Assembly (NCBI RefSeq): GCF_014646075.1
Contig: NZ_BMMT01000006.1
Coordinates: 1-64,000, forward strand
DNA from: Saccharopolyspora thermophila
Lineage (GTDB): Bacteria; Actinomycetota; Actinomycetes; Mycobacteriales; Pseudonocardiaceae
Length of the DNA stretch: 64,000 nt
Direction: 5' to 3'
The notes beneath the pieces were generated by a model. It was not told the DNA's origin. It saw only the letters and a program-made list of their open reading frames with translations, and did no database searches. Positions 1-8,842 of the stretch are shown one piece after another. Numbering within the stretch: position 1 is the first letter of the stretch; every line of letters starts with the position of its first letter. Position numbers and translations under genes: made by a program.

Positions 1-179
1 AACGAACCCGCAATCCGCGCCCCCCGCAACGGCTGCGACCCCGCATACTCCCTACGCGTCGCCATCAAACCCGGCATCTCATGCTCAGCCAACCGAATCT
101 GATGCCGCCCCGCCTCCGCCAACGACAAATCCCGAACAGCAAACTCCACACCATTCACCCTCTGCACCTGCACGCTCAC
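1..179 (-). CDS. ahcY: S-adenosylhomocysteine hydrolase, N-terminal part (runs off left edge)
   Basis: Reading leftwards from a GTG at 177-179, the 59 visible residues carry the conserved N-terminus of S-adenosyl-L-homocysteine hydrolase, including [20 protein letters not shown] and, at the edge, a [14 protein letters not shown] stretch. The enzyme splits S-adenosylhomocysteine into adenosine and homocysteine in the cytoplasm, clearing the product inhibitor of methyltransferases. The GTG is chosen because a GAGGAAGGA ribosome binding site lies just upstream. Codon use is unlike the rest of the window: of the 59 complete codons only one (the second, AGC) ends in C, the rest end mostly in G or T. 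The leader carries an SAH riboswitch, which independently supports the identification. Confidence 0.9.
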   Translation of the reverse strand, partial: MSVQVQRVNGVEFAVRDLSLAEAGRHQIRLAEHEMPGLMATRREYAGSQPLRGARIAGS

Positions 180-384
180 AACTTCCTTCCTCGAAATCCC
201 CGTGTTGTCATCTCGACTGGATGTCCGAGGCGGAACCCGGGATGCCGTCGCGGCGGAAGGGGGCTTCAGCCGGGGAACGCGGCGCCCGCGGAGTCCCACC
301 TGGTCCGGTGCCAGCCGCGCAGTCAGGCGGGCACCGATCGGGAAGCGTCGCCCCGGTCTGTTGATCTGGAGCCGGACATGGAGA

Positions 385-472
385 ACACCTCCCGTGGGAG
401 GCGCCCTTTGGTCGTCCTACCGCCGACCGAGCGTGGCGGACCCGAGGTCCGTTGCAGCGCCTCTCGGCCGAC
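385..472 (-). ncRNA. SAH riboswitch in the ahcY leader
   Basis: On the minus strand the leader contains CCGAGAGGCGCTGCAACGG, then a short hairpin (GGACC..GGTCC-like), then CCACGCTCGG, and about 25 nt later GGGCGCCTCCCAC. This order matches the S-adenosylhomocysteine riboswitch: P1 arms CCGAG/CTCGG, the invariant GCGCTGCAACG core, and the downstream GGCGC strand that pairs back as a pseudoknot. Such elements are known to raise ahcY expression when SAH accumulates and are best known from Proteobacteria, with fewer actinobacterial cases. It lies about 200 nt upstream of the ahcY start, so an expression platform should sit in 180-385. Boundaries are by eye. Confidence 0.8.
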
Positions 473-521
473 GGCCGCGCCATGGGTGGCGCATCGTGTC
501 GGTCAAACCCGGCGACCGCAC

Positions 522-550
522 ATTCTGTAACCAACCGAGCCACTTGTCAA
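522..550 (-). promoter_or_regulatory. Sigma-70-type promoter for ahcY
   Basis: On the minus strand TTGACA (545-550) is followed after 17 nt by CAGAAT (522-527). The predicted start falls about 40 nt before the riboswitch, so the aptamer would be fully transcribed. A perfect -35 and ideal spacing in otherwise very GC-rich DNA make this credible. Confidence 0.65.
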
Positions 551-869
551 TGCGATGGTGATCAACACCGCGCGGCCACCCGTGCTCGTGAGGTGTCGGA
601 ATGCCCAGATGCCGAATGATGCGCCGGCGAGGCTCGACCGGCCCCACCACCGGACCGCTCTCCGCAGCGCCCCGCCGGGCGAACCGTGGCGGACCAGCCG
701 ATGCGGTCGCCCACCAAGCCCGGCACCAACACCAGAAGTCCGCAATGGACAGAGGGTCGGTGGCTGACACGCCACGGGCCGCCGGGTCGCCGCCCGGGGC
801 CTCCGGCACGGCTGCGACGGTGGCATTGCGTCCGCGTGACCTCAACTTCACCGCGCGCTGACCCGGGAG
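551..869. other. Intergenic, no gene seen
   Basis: GC-rich spacer between the ahcY promoter and the end of the selenium-binding-protein gene. Open frames here have no ribosome binding site, no recognisable protein features and run antisense to each other. Nothing supportable was found. Confidence 0.6.
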
Positions 870-2288
870 TCAGGGGAAGCAGTAGGAGTCCGACGAGGCG
901 TCGCCGCCCTCCAGGCGCACCTGGTGCACGCGCAGTCCCCGGAAGTCCTCGCCGTGGGGAAAGAAGCGCTCGTCGACCACCAGGCCGCCACCGGCGTCCG
1001 GATCGGTGTCGAACTTCGCCATCCACCCGCCGACACCGTCCGGGTAGAACTGGTCGTCCCAGGCGCCGTACAGCGAGTTGGTCGCGTACACGCGGCGGCC
1101 GTCGCGGCTGACCTCCACCATCTGCGGCCCGCCGGACAGCGGCTCGGCCGGTTCGGACGGGTGCGCCACGCGCCCGGTGATGCCGCCCAGCCGCACCGAG
1201 CCGACCTCGCGCGGCCGCGCTGGATCGCCGACGTCGTACTGCTTCAGCTCGCCCGTCCCCCAGCACGACACGTACAGGAACCGGTCGTCGACGGCGAGAT
1301 TGATGTCGGTGACCAGCGGCGGCACGGCGCCGAAGGGCTGCAGCGCGGGTGGCAGCTGCTCCGCGGGTGCCGGTTCGGCCGGGATGGTGATCACTTTCTC
1401 CGCCTGCCAGTTGCCGTCCTCCCGGTGCCACCGCCACACCGACGCCGACAGGTCCTCGGTGCTGACGACCACGCCCACGAACCCCCAGGTGGCGCCGGGG
1501 TCATGCGAGGGGCGCAGCTCCAGCACCATCTGGTGCTGCGCGCCGAGGTCGACGCGCTGCACGTGGCGGCCCTCGGCCAGGTCCCAGAAGTGCAGGGCGT
1601 GGCCGTACCGGTTGGCCAGCAGCAGCTCGGGGTCGAGGCCGTTCTCGATCATCGCGGGCGTGCCCCACTCGCTGGTGATGAGGGTGTTCTGGTTGAGGTG
1701 CCACCACGCGTCGTAGGCCAGGTGCTGTGGTCCGCGGTCGGTCTCCCAGGCACGGACCACGTCAAACGTGTCGTGGTCGAGCACCGCGATCCCGCCGGGG
1801 CCGTCGCCGCCGTTCGCGGCGCCGAGGCAGGACAGGTAGATCCCGTCCGGTCCGCAGTGCAGCGTGTGCGGCCGGGAGTAGCCCGCCGCCGCGGCGAGCT
1901 CGGCGGCGGTCACGGTGCGCGACAGCCGGGGCCGCCGGGGGTCGGGGTGGGTGTCGAAGACGTGGATGTTCGACGACCGCAGCCCGGGCAGCAGCAGGTA
2001 GCGCCGGCGCAGCCCGCTGGTGCGGTGCCCGGCGTGCGCGAAGGCGCTGCTGCACGCGTTCCACCCGAAGTGGTGCAGCTCGTCGCCGAACGTCGGCAGA
2101 TCGGACCAGCCGACCACCCGGCCGAAGTCCGGCGAGTCCGGATCGGTGTCCACAACGGTGAGCGCGTCGGATACGGCGGCGTCGCGGTCGTACGCGACGA
2201 CATAGGCCAGGCGTTCCGAGGGGGCGGCGATCGCCTCGCCCGGACTGCGGTAGAAGGTGGGATCGAGCTGGTGTTCGTGGGAGCTCAT
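870..2288 (-). CDS. Selenium-binding protein 56 family / methanethiol oxidase-like
   Basis: A 472-residue cytoplasmic protein of the SBP56/SELENBP1 family, a beta-propeller fold. Characteristic stretches include DPTFYRSPGEA near the N-terminus, RSSNIHVFDT, the HTLHCGPDGIYLS segment, HLNQNTLITSEWGTP and SCWGTGELKQYDV, with a C-terminal WMAKFDTDP region. Human SELENBP1 and bacterial MtoX oxidise methanethiol to formaldehyde, H2S and H2O2, so a role in methanethiol or sulfur handling is likely here but inferred. The ATG at 2286-2288 is chosen over one ten codons upstream because GAGGAG sits 6-7 nt before it. Neighbours ahcY and egtA are also sulfur-related. Confidence 0.85.
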   Translation of the reverse strand: MSSHEHQLDPTFYRSPGEAIAAPSERLAYVVAYDRDAAVSDALTVVDTDPDSPDFGRVVGWSDLPTFGDELHHFGWNACSSAFAHAGHRTSGLRRRYLLLPGLRSSNIHVFDTHPDPRRPRLSRTVTAAELAAAAGYSRPHTLHCGPDGIYLSCLGAANGGDGPGGIAVLDHDTFDVVRAWETDRGPQHLAYDAWWHLNQNTLITSEWGTPAMIENGLDPELLLANRYGHALHFWDLAEGRHVQRVDLGAQHQMVLELRPSHDPGATWGFVGVVVSTEDLSASVWRWHREDGNWQAEKVITIPAEPAPAEQLPPALQPFGAVPPLVTDINLAVDDRFLYVSCWGTGELKQYDVGDPARPREVGSVRLGGITGRVAHPSEPAEPLSGGPQMVEVSRDGRRVYATNSLYGAWDDQFYPDGVGGWMAKFDTDPDAGGGLVVDERFFPHGEDFRGLRVHQVRLEGGDASSDSYCFP

Positions 2289-2774
2289 CACGACTCCTCG
2301 ACAGCACGGCATCGGCACCCGGCGGCCTACCGCGCAGCGTCGACACCGCCCATCCTAGGACGGTGGCTGCGCCCTGCAGCCCGTCGCGCGCGTTCCAGAC
2401 CAGCCGTGCAGTCACGACGCGGTGGTCGGGAGCGCCGGGGGGCGTGGAAGCCGCCGTCGGGCAAGGCACCCCCACCGCGACCACCGAGCCGGGCCACCCG
2501 ATGCTGGTCGACCACGTGGCCGTCGACAAACACTGATCGATTCCGACCACAGTGGAGGGTGCGCCGCGGCGCATCCGCCAGCGGGTGCCGGGGCGGCGGC
2601 CGCGACCAGCCAGCCGGGGACCGCACTGCTCCGTCCGGGTTCCGCCCCGCTGATCTGGATCGCAGGCCGCCCGGCACCTCTCTACACTCCGAGTCCTGGC
2701 CGCGGCGGAAGCCGCGAGCCGGTGGCCGCAGGCGGCGTGCACTGCCCGATCGGTCCCCAGGAGAGCGAGGTCGC
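2289..2774. other. Divergent intergenic region before egtA
   Basis: 486 bp between two divergent genes must hold both promoters. A TACACT at 2693-2698 could be a -10 for egtA but no good -35 stands at the right distance. No coding signal or repeat was found. Confidence 0.4.
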
Positions 2775-4133
2775 ATGCAAGCGGGCGCGTCCGAACCGCT
2801 CCGCCGGGACGGGCTCCTGGCCCTGTTCGCCGCGCCCGGTGACGGCCGGGAGCGCATCGGGCTGGAGGTGGAGAGCGCCGTCGTCGACCCCACCACCGGC
2901 CTGGCCGCCCCGTACGCCGGCCGCGGCGGTGTCCGCGACCTCCTGCGGGCCGTCGCCACCGAGTTTGGTGGCGAGGAACTGCGCGACGGCGAGCTCCTGA
3001 CCGCTATCCGCACCCCGAGCGGCATGATCGTCTCGCTGGAGCACGGCGGCGCCATCGAGTACTCCTCCGCGCCCACCGACGACCTGGCGACCGCGGTCGA
3101 GGACCTGCGGCGCGCGATGGAACACCTCGCCGACCTGGCGCGCGGGTTCGGCCTGGCGATCGTGCCCGGGGGCAACGTGCCCTTCAACCGCATCGAGAAC
3201 GCGGCGTGGGTGCCCAAACCGCGCGGCGCGCTCATGCGCCGGTACTTCGGCGGCCTCGGCGAGGCGGGTGAGTGGGGGCCGACCGTGATGGCGCTGGCGC
3301 TGTCCACGCAGACCACACTCGACTACACCTCCGACAGCGACCTGGCCGAGAAGGTGCGCATGCAGGTGGCCGCCTCGCCCGTCGTGGCCGGGATGTTCGT
3401 CAACTCGCCGCTGGAGGGCGGTGCTCCCGCGGGCGTGCTGTCCCGGCGCTGCCAGTGCTGGTTGCGGACCGACGCGCGGCGCTGCGGGGTGCTGCCCACC
3501 GGGGTGCGGGAGAAGATGACCCCGGCGGACTTCGTCGAGTGGGCGCTGGGCGTGCCGATGATCTACCGGCGGACCGCGGACGGCTGCTTCCGGCTGGTCG
3601 GCGACCGCTCGTTCGGCTCGCTGCTGGACCGTGGCTTCCCCGATGGCACGAGACCGACCTGGGACGACTGGACCTCTCACCTGTCGCAGGTGTGGACCGA
3701 CGTGCGGGTGCGCCGGACCCTCGAACTGCGCGCCGCCGACGGGCCGTCCTACCCGCACATCCCCGCGGTCCCGGCGCTGTGGGTGGGGTTGACCTACCAC
3801 CGGCCGTCCCGGCTCGCCGCCTGGGACCTGCTGCGCGAACACTCGGTGGACGCCCTGCGGCGCACCGCCGCGGAGGTGCCCGCGAAGGGCCTGGCGGCCC
3901 GGCTCGGCGACGTCCCGGTGCGCGAGCTGGGCCGCGAGCTCCTGCGGCTGGCCAGGCAAGGGCTGGCGGCCCGCGTCGCGGCGGGCGCCGAACGCGCGGT
4001 CGTGCTGGAGTACCTCGACCCGGTCGAGGAGATCCTCGAGACCGGGACGACGTTCGCCGACCGGGTCCTGCGCCGCTGGGACGGTGAGTTCGGCCGCGAC
4101 CCGGCGCGCTACGTCGCCGCCTACCGGGTGTAG
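2775..4133 (+). CDS. egtA: Glutamate-cysteine ligase, EgtA type
   Basis: A 452-residue GCS2-family ligase that joins glutamate to cysteine. Visible family hallmarks are ERIGLEVESAVVD at the N-terminus (the acidic metal-binding segment), GGAIEYSSAP, GGNVPFNRIENAAWVPKPRG, MRRYF, TVMALALSTQTTLDY and the RTLELRAADG segment. Length and motifs fit actinobacterial EgtA, which makes gamma-glutamylcysteine for ergothioneine. The other egt genes are not adjacent, so a general gamma-glutamylcysteine role cannot be excluded. The ATG at 2775 follows AGGAGAGCGAGG. The gene ends three bases from the oppositely oriented stress-protein gene. Confidence 0.82.
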   Translation: MQAGASEPLRRDGLLALFAAPGDGRERIGLEVESAVVDPTTGLAAPYAGRGGVRDLLRAVATEFGGEELRDGELLTAIRTPSGMIVSLEHGGAIEYSSAPTDDLATAVEDLRRAMEHLADLARGFGLAIVPGGNVPFNRIENAAWVPKPRGALMRRYFGGLGEAGEWGPTVMALALSTQTTLDYTSDSDLAEKVRMQVAASPVVAGMFVNSPLEGGAPAGVLSRRCQCWLRTDARRCGVLPTGVREKMTPADFVEWALGVPMIYRRTADGCFRLVGDRSFGSLLDRGFPDGTRPTWDDWTSHLSQVWTDVRVRRTLELRAADGPSYPHIPAVPALWVGLTYHRPSRLAAWDLLREHSVDALRRTAAEVPAKGLAARLGDVPVRELGRELLRLARQGLAARVAAGAERAVVLEYLDPVEEILETGTTFADRVLRRWDGEFGRDPARYVAAYRV

Positions 4134-4136
4134 CGG

Positions 4137-4553
4137 TCAGCGGCGAACCACGACGACCGTGCACGGCGCGTGGTGCACGCAGTGCTGGCTGACCGACCCG
4201 AGCAGGGCTTCGACGAAACCACCGTGCCCGCGGTGCCCCACCACCAGCAGGTCCGCATCCTGGGCCGCCTCCAGCAGCGCCCGGGTGGCGTGGTCCCGCG
4301 CGACCCGGCACTCCACCGGGATGCGCGTGCCCAGCAGCGCTGTGGTCTCATCGACGGTCTCGCGCAGCTCCCGCGCCGCCTGCGCGGCCACGTCGTCCTC
4401 CGTCGCCGGAAGCACCATGTCGATCAGCGGTGGAAGTCCGCACGCGATCAGCGCCGTGACCTGGCTGCCGCTCTGCTCGGCGTAGCGGAGCGCCCAGCGC
4501 AGCGCCGCGCGGGAACCCGGTGATCCGTCCGCGCCGACCACGATCCGCGACAT
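4137..4553 (-). CDS. Universal stress protein (UspA family)
   Basis: A 138-residue single-domain universal stress protein. It begins MSRIVVGADGSPGSRAALRWA and ends with the ATP-binding signature GHRGHGGFVEALLGSVSQH (G-2x-G-9x-G-S type), followed by APCTVVVVRR. ATP-binding Usp proteins act in dormancy or hypoxia responses in mycobacteria. The start at 4553 is preceded by GGAGGTG. It is divergent from a second Usp gene across 92 bp, and part of a group resembling the DosR-controlled genes of mycobacteria. Confidence 0.9.
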   Translation of the reverse strand: MSRIVVGADGSPGSRAALRWALRYAEQSGSQVTALIACGLPPLIDMVLPATEDDVAAQAARELRETVDETTALLGTRIPVECRVARDHATRALLEAAQDADLLVVGHRGHGGFVEALLGSVSQHCVHHAPCTVVVVRR

Positions 4554-4645
4554 GCCCCACCTCCACGACACCTCGGGCGGCTGGAACGGCCACCGCCCGG
4601 GTACCCCACTGAGCGCCGCAGCCGCGCACGATCGAGGAGGTCGGT

Positions 4646-5095
4646 ATGAACGGCGGGCACCGCTACACGATCGTGGTCGGGGTGGACGGGTCCCCGTCCT
4701 CGAAGGAGGCCCTGCGCTGGGCCGCCTGGCACGCGGGGCTGGTGGACGGCGAGATCGTCGCGATCATGGCCTGGAACATGCCGATGATCTACAACTGGGA
4801 GGTCCCCGGGCCGCAGGACTTCGCGCACAGCACCGCCGCGGCGCTGGGCAGCACCCTCGACGAGGTGCTCGGCGAAGCCTCGGCCGTCCCCGGGCGCAAG
4901 GAGGTCGCCGAGGGCCACCCGGCGCGCGCCCTGCTGGACGCCGCGGAGGAGTACCGGGCGGACCTGGTGGTCGTCGGCAACCGCGGGCACGGCGGGTTCA
5001 CCGGTGCCCTGCTCGGTTCGGTGAGCCAGCACGTCGTCCAGCACGCACGCTGCCCCGTCGTCGTGGTCCGGGAAACCCAGCAGCGCACCGGGTGA
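4646..5095 (+). CDS. Universal stress protein (UspA family)
   Basis: A 149-residue Usp protein with YTIVVGVDGSPSSKEALRWA at the N-terminus and GNRGHGGFTGALLGSVSQH near the C-terminus, the ATP-binding form of the domain. The ATG follows GAGGAGGTCGGT. It is read in the same direction as the downstream metalloprotease gene with a 48 bp gap, so both may share a transcript. The pair of Usp genes and the S2P/CBS gene match the order of the mycobacterial Rv2623-Rv2626c neighbourhood in content. Confidence 0.92.
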   Translation: MNGGHRYTIVVGVDGSPSSKEALRWAAWHAGLVDGEIVAIMAWNMPMIYNWEVPGPQDFAHSTAAALGSTLDEVLGEASAVPGRKEVAEGHPARALLDAAEEYRADLVVVGNRGHGGFTGALLGSVSQHVVQHARCPVVVVRETQQRTG

Positions 5096-5143
5096 CCGCG
5101 CTGCCCAAACCACGGCACACTGAAAGTGGAAGCAGGAGCAGGG

Positions 5144-6328
5144 ATGAACGGCGCTGTCCCGGTCGGCCGAGTCGCAGGGGTGCGGGTCGAGCTGCACTGG
5201 AGCGTGCTCGGCATCGTCGTCCTCGTCGCCGCGGGGCTGGCCGCCTACCAGCTGCCGCGGGCACTGCCCGGCCATTCCGCGCTCGGCTACGGCGTTTCCG
5301 GCACCGCCACCGCGGTGCTGCTCGTCGGTTCCCTGCTGGCGCACGAGACGGCACACGCGGTCGTCGCCCGCCGCAACGGCGTGGCGGTGGAGGGCATCAC
5401 CCTGTGGCTGCTGGGCGGGCTCGCCCGGTTGCGCGGCGAAGCGCGCAGTCCCGGGGCTGAGCTGCGTATCGCCGTGGTCGGTCCGGTGACCAGCGCGGCG
5501 CTCGCGGTGATCTTCGGGTTGCTGGCGCTGGGCGTGGCCCGGTTCGGGGGTGCGCTGGCGGTGGCGGTGCTGAGCTACCTGGCGGTGCTGAACGCCGTGC
5601 TGGCCGTGTTCAACCTCGTTCCGGCGGCCCCGCTGGACGGCGGCCGGGTGCTGCGCGCCGCGCTGTGGCGGTGGCGCGGCAACCGGTTCCAGGCGGCGGT
5701 GTGGTCGGCGCGCGCCGGGCTCGGGCTCGGATACCTGCTCATCGCCGGGGGTTTCGTCCAACTGGTGGCGCAGGGCGCGGAGGGCCTGTGGTGGGCTGTG
5801 CTGGGCCTGTTCATCACCAGCACGGCCGTCGCCGAGGAGCGGCAGGCCCGCGCGGGGCTGGCGTTGCGGGACGTCCGGGTGCGGGACGTGATGTCACACC
5901 CGGTCGAGACCGCAGACGGCGCGCGGACCGCCGAGCAGTTCCTGCGGGAGCTCAGGACGGAGCACGCCGCCTACCCGGTGCGCGGCGTGGACGGCTCGGT
6001 CGACGGGCTGGTCTCCCTCCGGCGTCTGCGCTCCCTCACCGCGGCGGAGCGGGAGCGGACCACGCTGCGCGAGGCCGCCTGCCCGGTCGACCAGGTGCCC
6101 GCGGCGGAACCGGACGAACCCCTGGCCGACGTCCTGCCCCGGTTGGGCGGCTTCGCCGAGGGGCGCGTCCTGGTCTTCACCGCGGGGCGGCTGTGCGGGA
6201 TCGTGTCGCCGTCCGACATCAGCCGCAGCCTGGCCGAACACGGCGCCTCTTTCGTCCCGCGCGTGCGCGACGACCCGCGGCCACCGCCGCCGGACTGGTG
6301 GTACCCGGGCCAGCCACGTCCGGGATGA
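5144..6328 (+). CDS. Site-2 protease family intramembrane metalloprotease with CBS domains (Rip3-like)
   Basis: A 394-residue polytopic membrane protein. The zinc motif HETAH (residues 67-71) lies in a membrane segment and the third ligand is supplied by the PLDGG motif (Asp165) in a later segment, as in site-2 proteases. Residues from about 240 on form a CBS pair (RDVMSHPVETA, LVSLRRLRSLTA, GIVSPSDISRSLA), giving nucleotide-sensing control, as in mycobacterial Rip3 (Rv2625c). It likely cleaves an anti-sigma factor or another membrane protein, but no substrate is visible. Start at 5144 is set by AGGAGCAGGG. Confidence 0.88.
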   Translation: MNGAVPVGRVAGVRVELHWSVLGIVVLVAAGLAAYQLPRALPGHSALGYGVSGTATAVLLVGSLLAHETAHAVVARRNGVAVEGITLWLLGGLARLRGEARSPGAELRIAVVGPVTSAALAVIFGLLALGVARFGGALAVAVLSYLAVLNAVLAVFNLVPAAPLDGGRVLRAALWRWRGNRFQAAVWSARAGLGLGYLLIAGGFVQLVAQGAEGLWWAVLGLFITSTAVAEERQARAGLALRDVRVRDVMSHPVETADGARTAEQFLRELRTEHAAYPVRGVDGSVDGLVSLRRLRSLTAAERERTTLREAACPVDQVPAAEPDEPLADVLPRLGGFAEGRVLVFTAGRLCGIVSPSDISRSLAEHGASFVPRVRDDPRPPPPDWWYPGQPRPG

Positions 6329-6379
6329 CGGTGCCGGGATTGGTCGGTCTCGCGCGCGAACCGCTCTCCGCGAGCCCCG

Positions 6380-7891
6380 TCACCGGCCCCGCTGCCGCGG
6401 CCAGGCCGAGCGCAGCGGGGTGACGGTCAGGGACTTGACGACGGCCCGGCCGCCGGTGGCGAACACGGCCATGCCGTCGGAGTGGGGCCTCGGGAAGACC
6501 TGGTCAGTGAACACCACCGTGCCGTCCTCGGCGAAGACCTCCACCGACGAGCGGTCCACCAGGATGCGCAGGTCGAGCAGCCGGTCGGCGGGCAGCGGCA
6601 GGGGCGCCGCGGTGACCGCCGGGAACTCCGGGGAGAAGTCCACGTCACCGGATTCACGTCGGTCCAGCGACAGCTCCTGCCGCGCGGTGGAGTAGCTGAT
6701 GCGGGTGCGCGCGCCGGATCCGGTGCGGACGTCGAAACCGACCTCCTGCGCGTTGCCGACGTCCACCACCGCGCGGATCTCGTAGCTCGTGCCGCGCTGG
6801 CCGGCCAGCAGGTTGCCCTTCGGCGGGATCGGGGTGTCGGTGATCGTGGCGGGCTCGCCGCCCAGCTGCTCGGTGAGCTGCGGGACCGGCTGCTGGGCAA
6901 GGCTGAACTCGCCGGGGCGCGCCGGGTCGGGAATTAGGTTGACGGTCCGGGCCTCGGTCATCTGCCCCCGCCAGGGCGGTGCGGTCGGCACCTGCTCGGC
7001 GTAGGCCCAGTTGCTCATCCAGCCCAGCCAGTAGCGCCGGCCGTCGGGCGCGCCGTCCCAGGACTGCGCGGCGTAGAAGTCCCTACCGAAGTCGACCTGC
7101 CGGGTCGGCTGGCTGGGGGTGAACCGGTGCCCGTCGAAATCGCCGACGGTGTAGTGGGTTCCGCCGTGCGAGAGCACCCAGCGGGTCCGGTCTCCGACCC
7201 GGATGGGGAACAGGTCGGGGCACTCGGTGAACACACCGTCCAAAGTGGACTCGTGCGTCCACTCGCGGAGGTTCTTCGAGGAGTAGAACTCGACCTGGCC
7301 GCCGGCGACGATCATGACCCACTTCTGCTGCGGCTCATACCAGAACACCTTCGGGTCGCGGAAGTCCTTGGCACCGTTGTTCGGGATGACCGGATTGCCC
7401 TCGTACTTGGTCCAGGTGCGGCCGCGGTCGCTGGAGTAGGCGATGGCCTGGCTCTCCCGACCGGTGACCGGGTCGTGGTAGGTGAAGGCCGCAACCAGGC
7501 CACCGGTGCCGGGCGCGAAGAAACCACTGGTGTTGTTGGCGTCCACGACCGCGCTGCCGGAGAAGATGTGGCCCTTGTCGTCGGGAGCCAGCGCGATTGG
7601 CAGTTCCCGCCAGTGCACCAGATCCGTGCTGACCGCGTGGCCCCAGTGCATCGGGCCCCACACCTCACCGTCCGGGTGGTACTGGTAGAAGAGGTGCCAC
7701 TCGCCGTCGTAATACACCAGCCCGTTGGGGTCGTTCATCCAGTTCTCCGCCGGGCTGAAGTGGAACTGGCCACGGTGGGGCTCGTCGTAGACGGTTTTCG
7801 TGGCGGCCGCGGACGTGGGCAGCGGGGCCAGCGCCAGGGTCCACGGGAGCAGCAGGGCGGCGGCCAGGGCCGCGGTTCGGGATGGGCGCAT
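6380..7891 (-). CDS. Secreted GH32 fructan hydrolase (levanase/inulinase-like)
   Basis: A 503-residue exported glycoside hydrolase family 32 enzyme. A signal peptide with a hydrophobic core and a Thr-Ser-Ala-Ala-Ala end occupies about residues 1-30. The catalytic nucleophile motif WMNDPNG is at 51-57 (Asp54), followed by the transition-state motif FRDPKVFW and the acid/base motif TECPDLFP. The C-terminal beta-sandwich contains LDLRILVDRSSVEVFAEDG, typical of exo-acting levanases and inulinases. It would release fructose from levan, inulin or sucrose outside the cell. The DeoR gene lies 85 bp upstream in the same orientation and is the likely regulator. Confidence 0.92.
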   Translation of the reverse strand: MRPSRTAALAAALLLPWTLALAPLPTSAAATKTVYDEPHRGQFHFSPAENWMNDPNGLVYYDGEWHLFYQYHPDGEVWGPMHWGHAVSTDLVHWRELPIALAPDDKGHIFSGSAVVDANNTSGFFAPGTGGLVAAFTYHDPVTGRESQAIAYSSDRGRTWTKYEGNPVIPNNGAKDFRDPKVFWYEPQQKWVMIVAGGQVEFYSSKNLREWTHESTLDGVFTECPDLFPIRVGDRTRWVLSHGGTHYTVGDFDGHRFTPSQPTRQVDFGRDFYAAQSWDGAPDGRRYWLGWMSNWAYAEQVPTAPPWRGQMTEARTVNLIPDPARPGEFSLAQQPVPQLTEQLGGEPATITDTPIPPKGNLLAGQRGTSYEIRAVVDVGNAQEVGFDVRTGSGARTRISYSTARQELSLDRRESGDVDFSPEFPAVTAAPLPLPADRLLDLRILVDRSSVEVFAEDGTVVFTDQVFPRPHSDGMAVFATGGRAVVKSLTVTPLRSAWPRQRGR

Positions 7892-7976
7892 CCGGACTTC
7901 CTCCTCCGGGTGTTGGTGGCGTGCGGCATCGGCACCGCGAGCCGGTGGTTCGCGGCGCGTGGTGGTCGATATCGGG

Positions 7977-8738
7977 TCAGACGACGATCACGCGCGGCCC
8001 GGCGGCCTCGATGTCGTGCACGAGGCGCTGGTCCACGCCGCTGTCGGTGATGAAGGTGTCGACCTCGTCGAGGCTGCCGAAGCGGGCGAAGTGGTCGTTG
8101 CCGACCTTGGTGTGGTCAGCGAGCAGCACGGTGCGCCGCGCGCAGCGGATGCTGGCGCGCTTGATCATGGCCTCCGAGGAGTCCGGTGTGGTCATGCCGC
8201 GCTCGGCGGACACGCCGTTGGTGCCGACGAAGGCGACCTCCACGAAGGTGTCGTGCAGCGCCTGCAGCGCCCAGTCGTCCACAGTGGCCAGTGTGCGGCC
8301 GCGCAGCCGACCGCCGAGCAGCATCAGGGTGATGTTGGGCCGGGCGCTGAGAGTGAAGGCGATGGTGAGCGAGTTGGTCACCACGGTGAGTTCGCGGTCG
8401 GTGGGCAGTTGTTCGGCCAACCGGCCGGTGGTGCTACCCGCGTCGAGCAGGATCGCGCCCTCCTGCGGCACCTCGGCCAGCGCGGCCTTGGCAATGCGTT
8501 CCTTCTCCGCGGTCAGCGTGGCGTCCCGCGTGGCGAAGCCGGGTTCGAAGCCCAACCGCTCGATGGGGATGGCGCCGCCGTGCACCCGGCGGAGCACGCC
8601 GTGGCGTTCCAGGGCGGTCAGGTCGCGCCGCACCGTCTCGTAGGTGAGGCCGAACTCGGCGGCGAGCGCGGCGACGTCGACGCGCCCCGCGGCCCGCGCC
8701 CGCTCCAGGATGACCCGCTGCCGCTCCTCCGCATACAT
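7977..8738 (-). CDS. DeoR-family transcriptional repressor
   Basis: A 253-residue DeoR/GlpR regulator. The N-terminal helix-turn-helix is RVDVAALAAEFGLTYETVRRDL and the sugar-phosphate sensing domain holds DAGSTTGRLAEQLP, LMLLGGRLRGRTLATVDD and FVGTNGVSAERGMTTPD. Members sense phosphorylated sugars, commonly fructose phosphates. Its position immediately upstream of the GH32 gene suggests control of fructan use. The ATG at 8738 directly opens the HTH; the ribosome binding site is weak (AGGCGG). Two GTTGGTTTTGG copies in the upstream region are candidate operators. Confidence 0.88.
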   Translation of the reverse strand: MYAEERQRVILERARAAGRVDVAALAAEFGLTYETVRRDLTALERHGVLRRVHGGAIPIERLGFEPGFATRDATLTAEKERIAKAALAEVPQEGAILLDAGSTTGRLAEQLPTDRELTVVTNSLTIAFTLSARPNITLMLLGGRLRGRTLATVDDWALQALHDTFVEVAFVGTNGVSAERGMTTPDSSEAMIKRASIRCARRTVLLADHTKVGNDHFARFGSLDEVDTFITDSGVDQRLVHDIEAAGPRVIVV

Positions 8739-8759
8739 GTGGCACCGCCTGTGTTTCGG

Positions 8760-8842
8760 GTTGGTTTTGGGTGAGATTAACCATGGGCAACGTGGCATCA
8801 CAACAGGTTTCGTTGGTATTGCTTCCGAATAGTTGGTTTTGG
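8760..8842. promoter_or_regulatory. Direct repeat, candidate DeoR operator pair
   Basis: GTTGGTTTTGG occurs exactly at 8760-8770 and again at 8832-8842, 72 bp apart, in the 379 bp region between the DeoR gene and the alpha-amylase gene; a related CGTTGGTATT lies at 8811-8820. This stretch is visibly more AT-rich than its surroundings. Binding by the DeoR protein is inference from position. Confidence 0.4.

Noticed and set aside
180..380. Cobalamin riboswitch in the ahcY leader
   Set aside because: Short resemblances to B12-box sequence occur, but the conserved order of elements is missing, whereas the SAH aptamer just upstream is clear.
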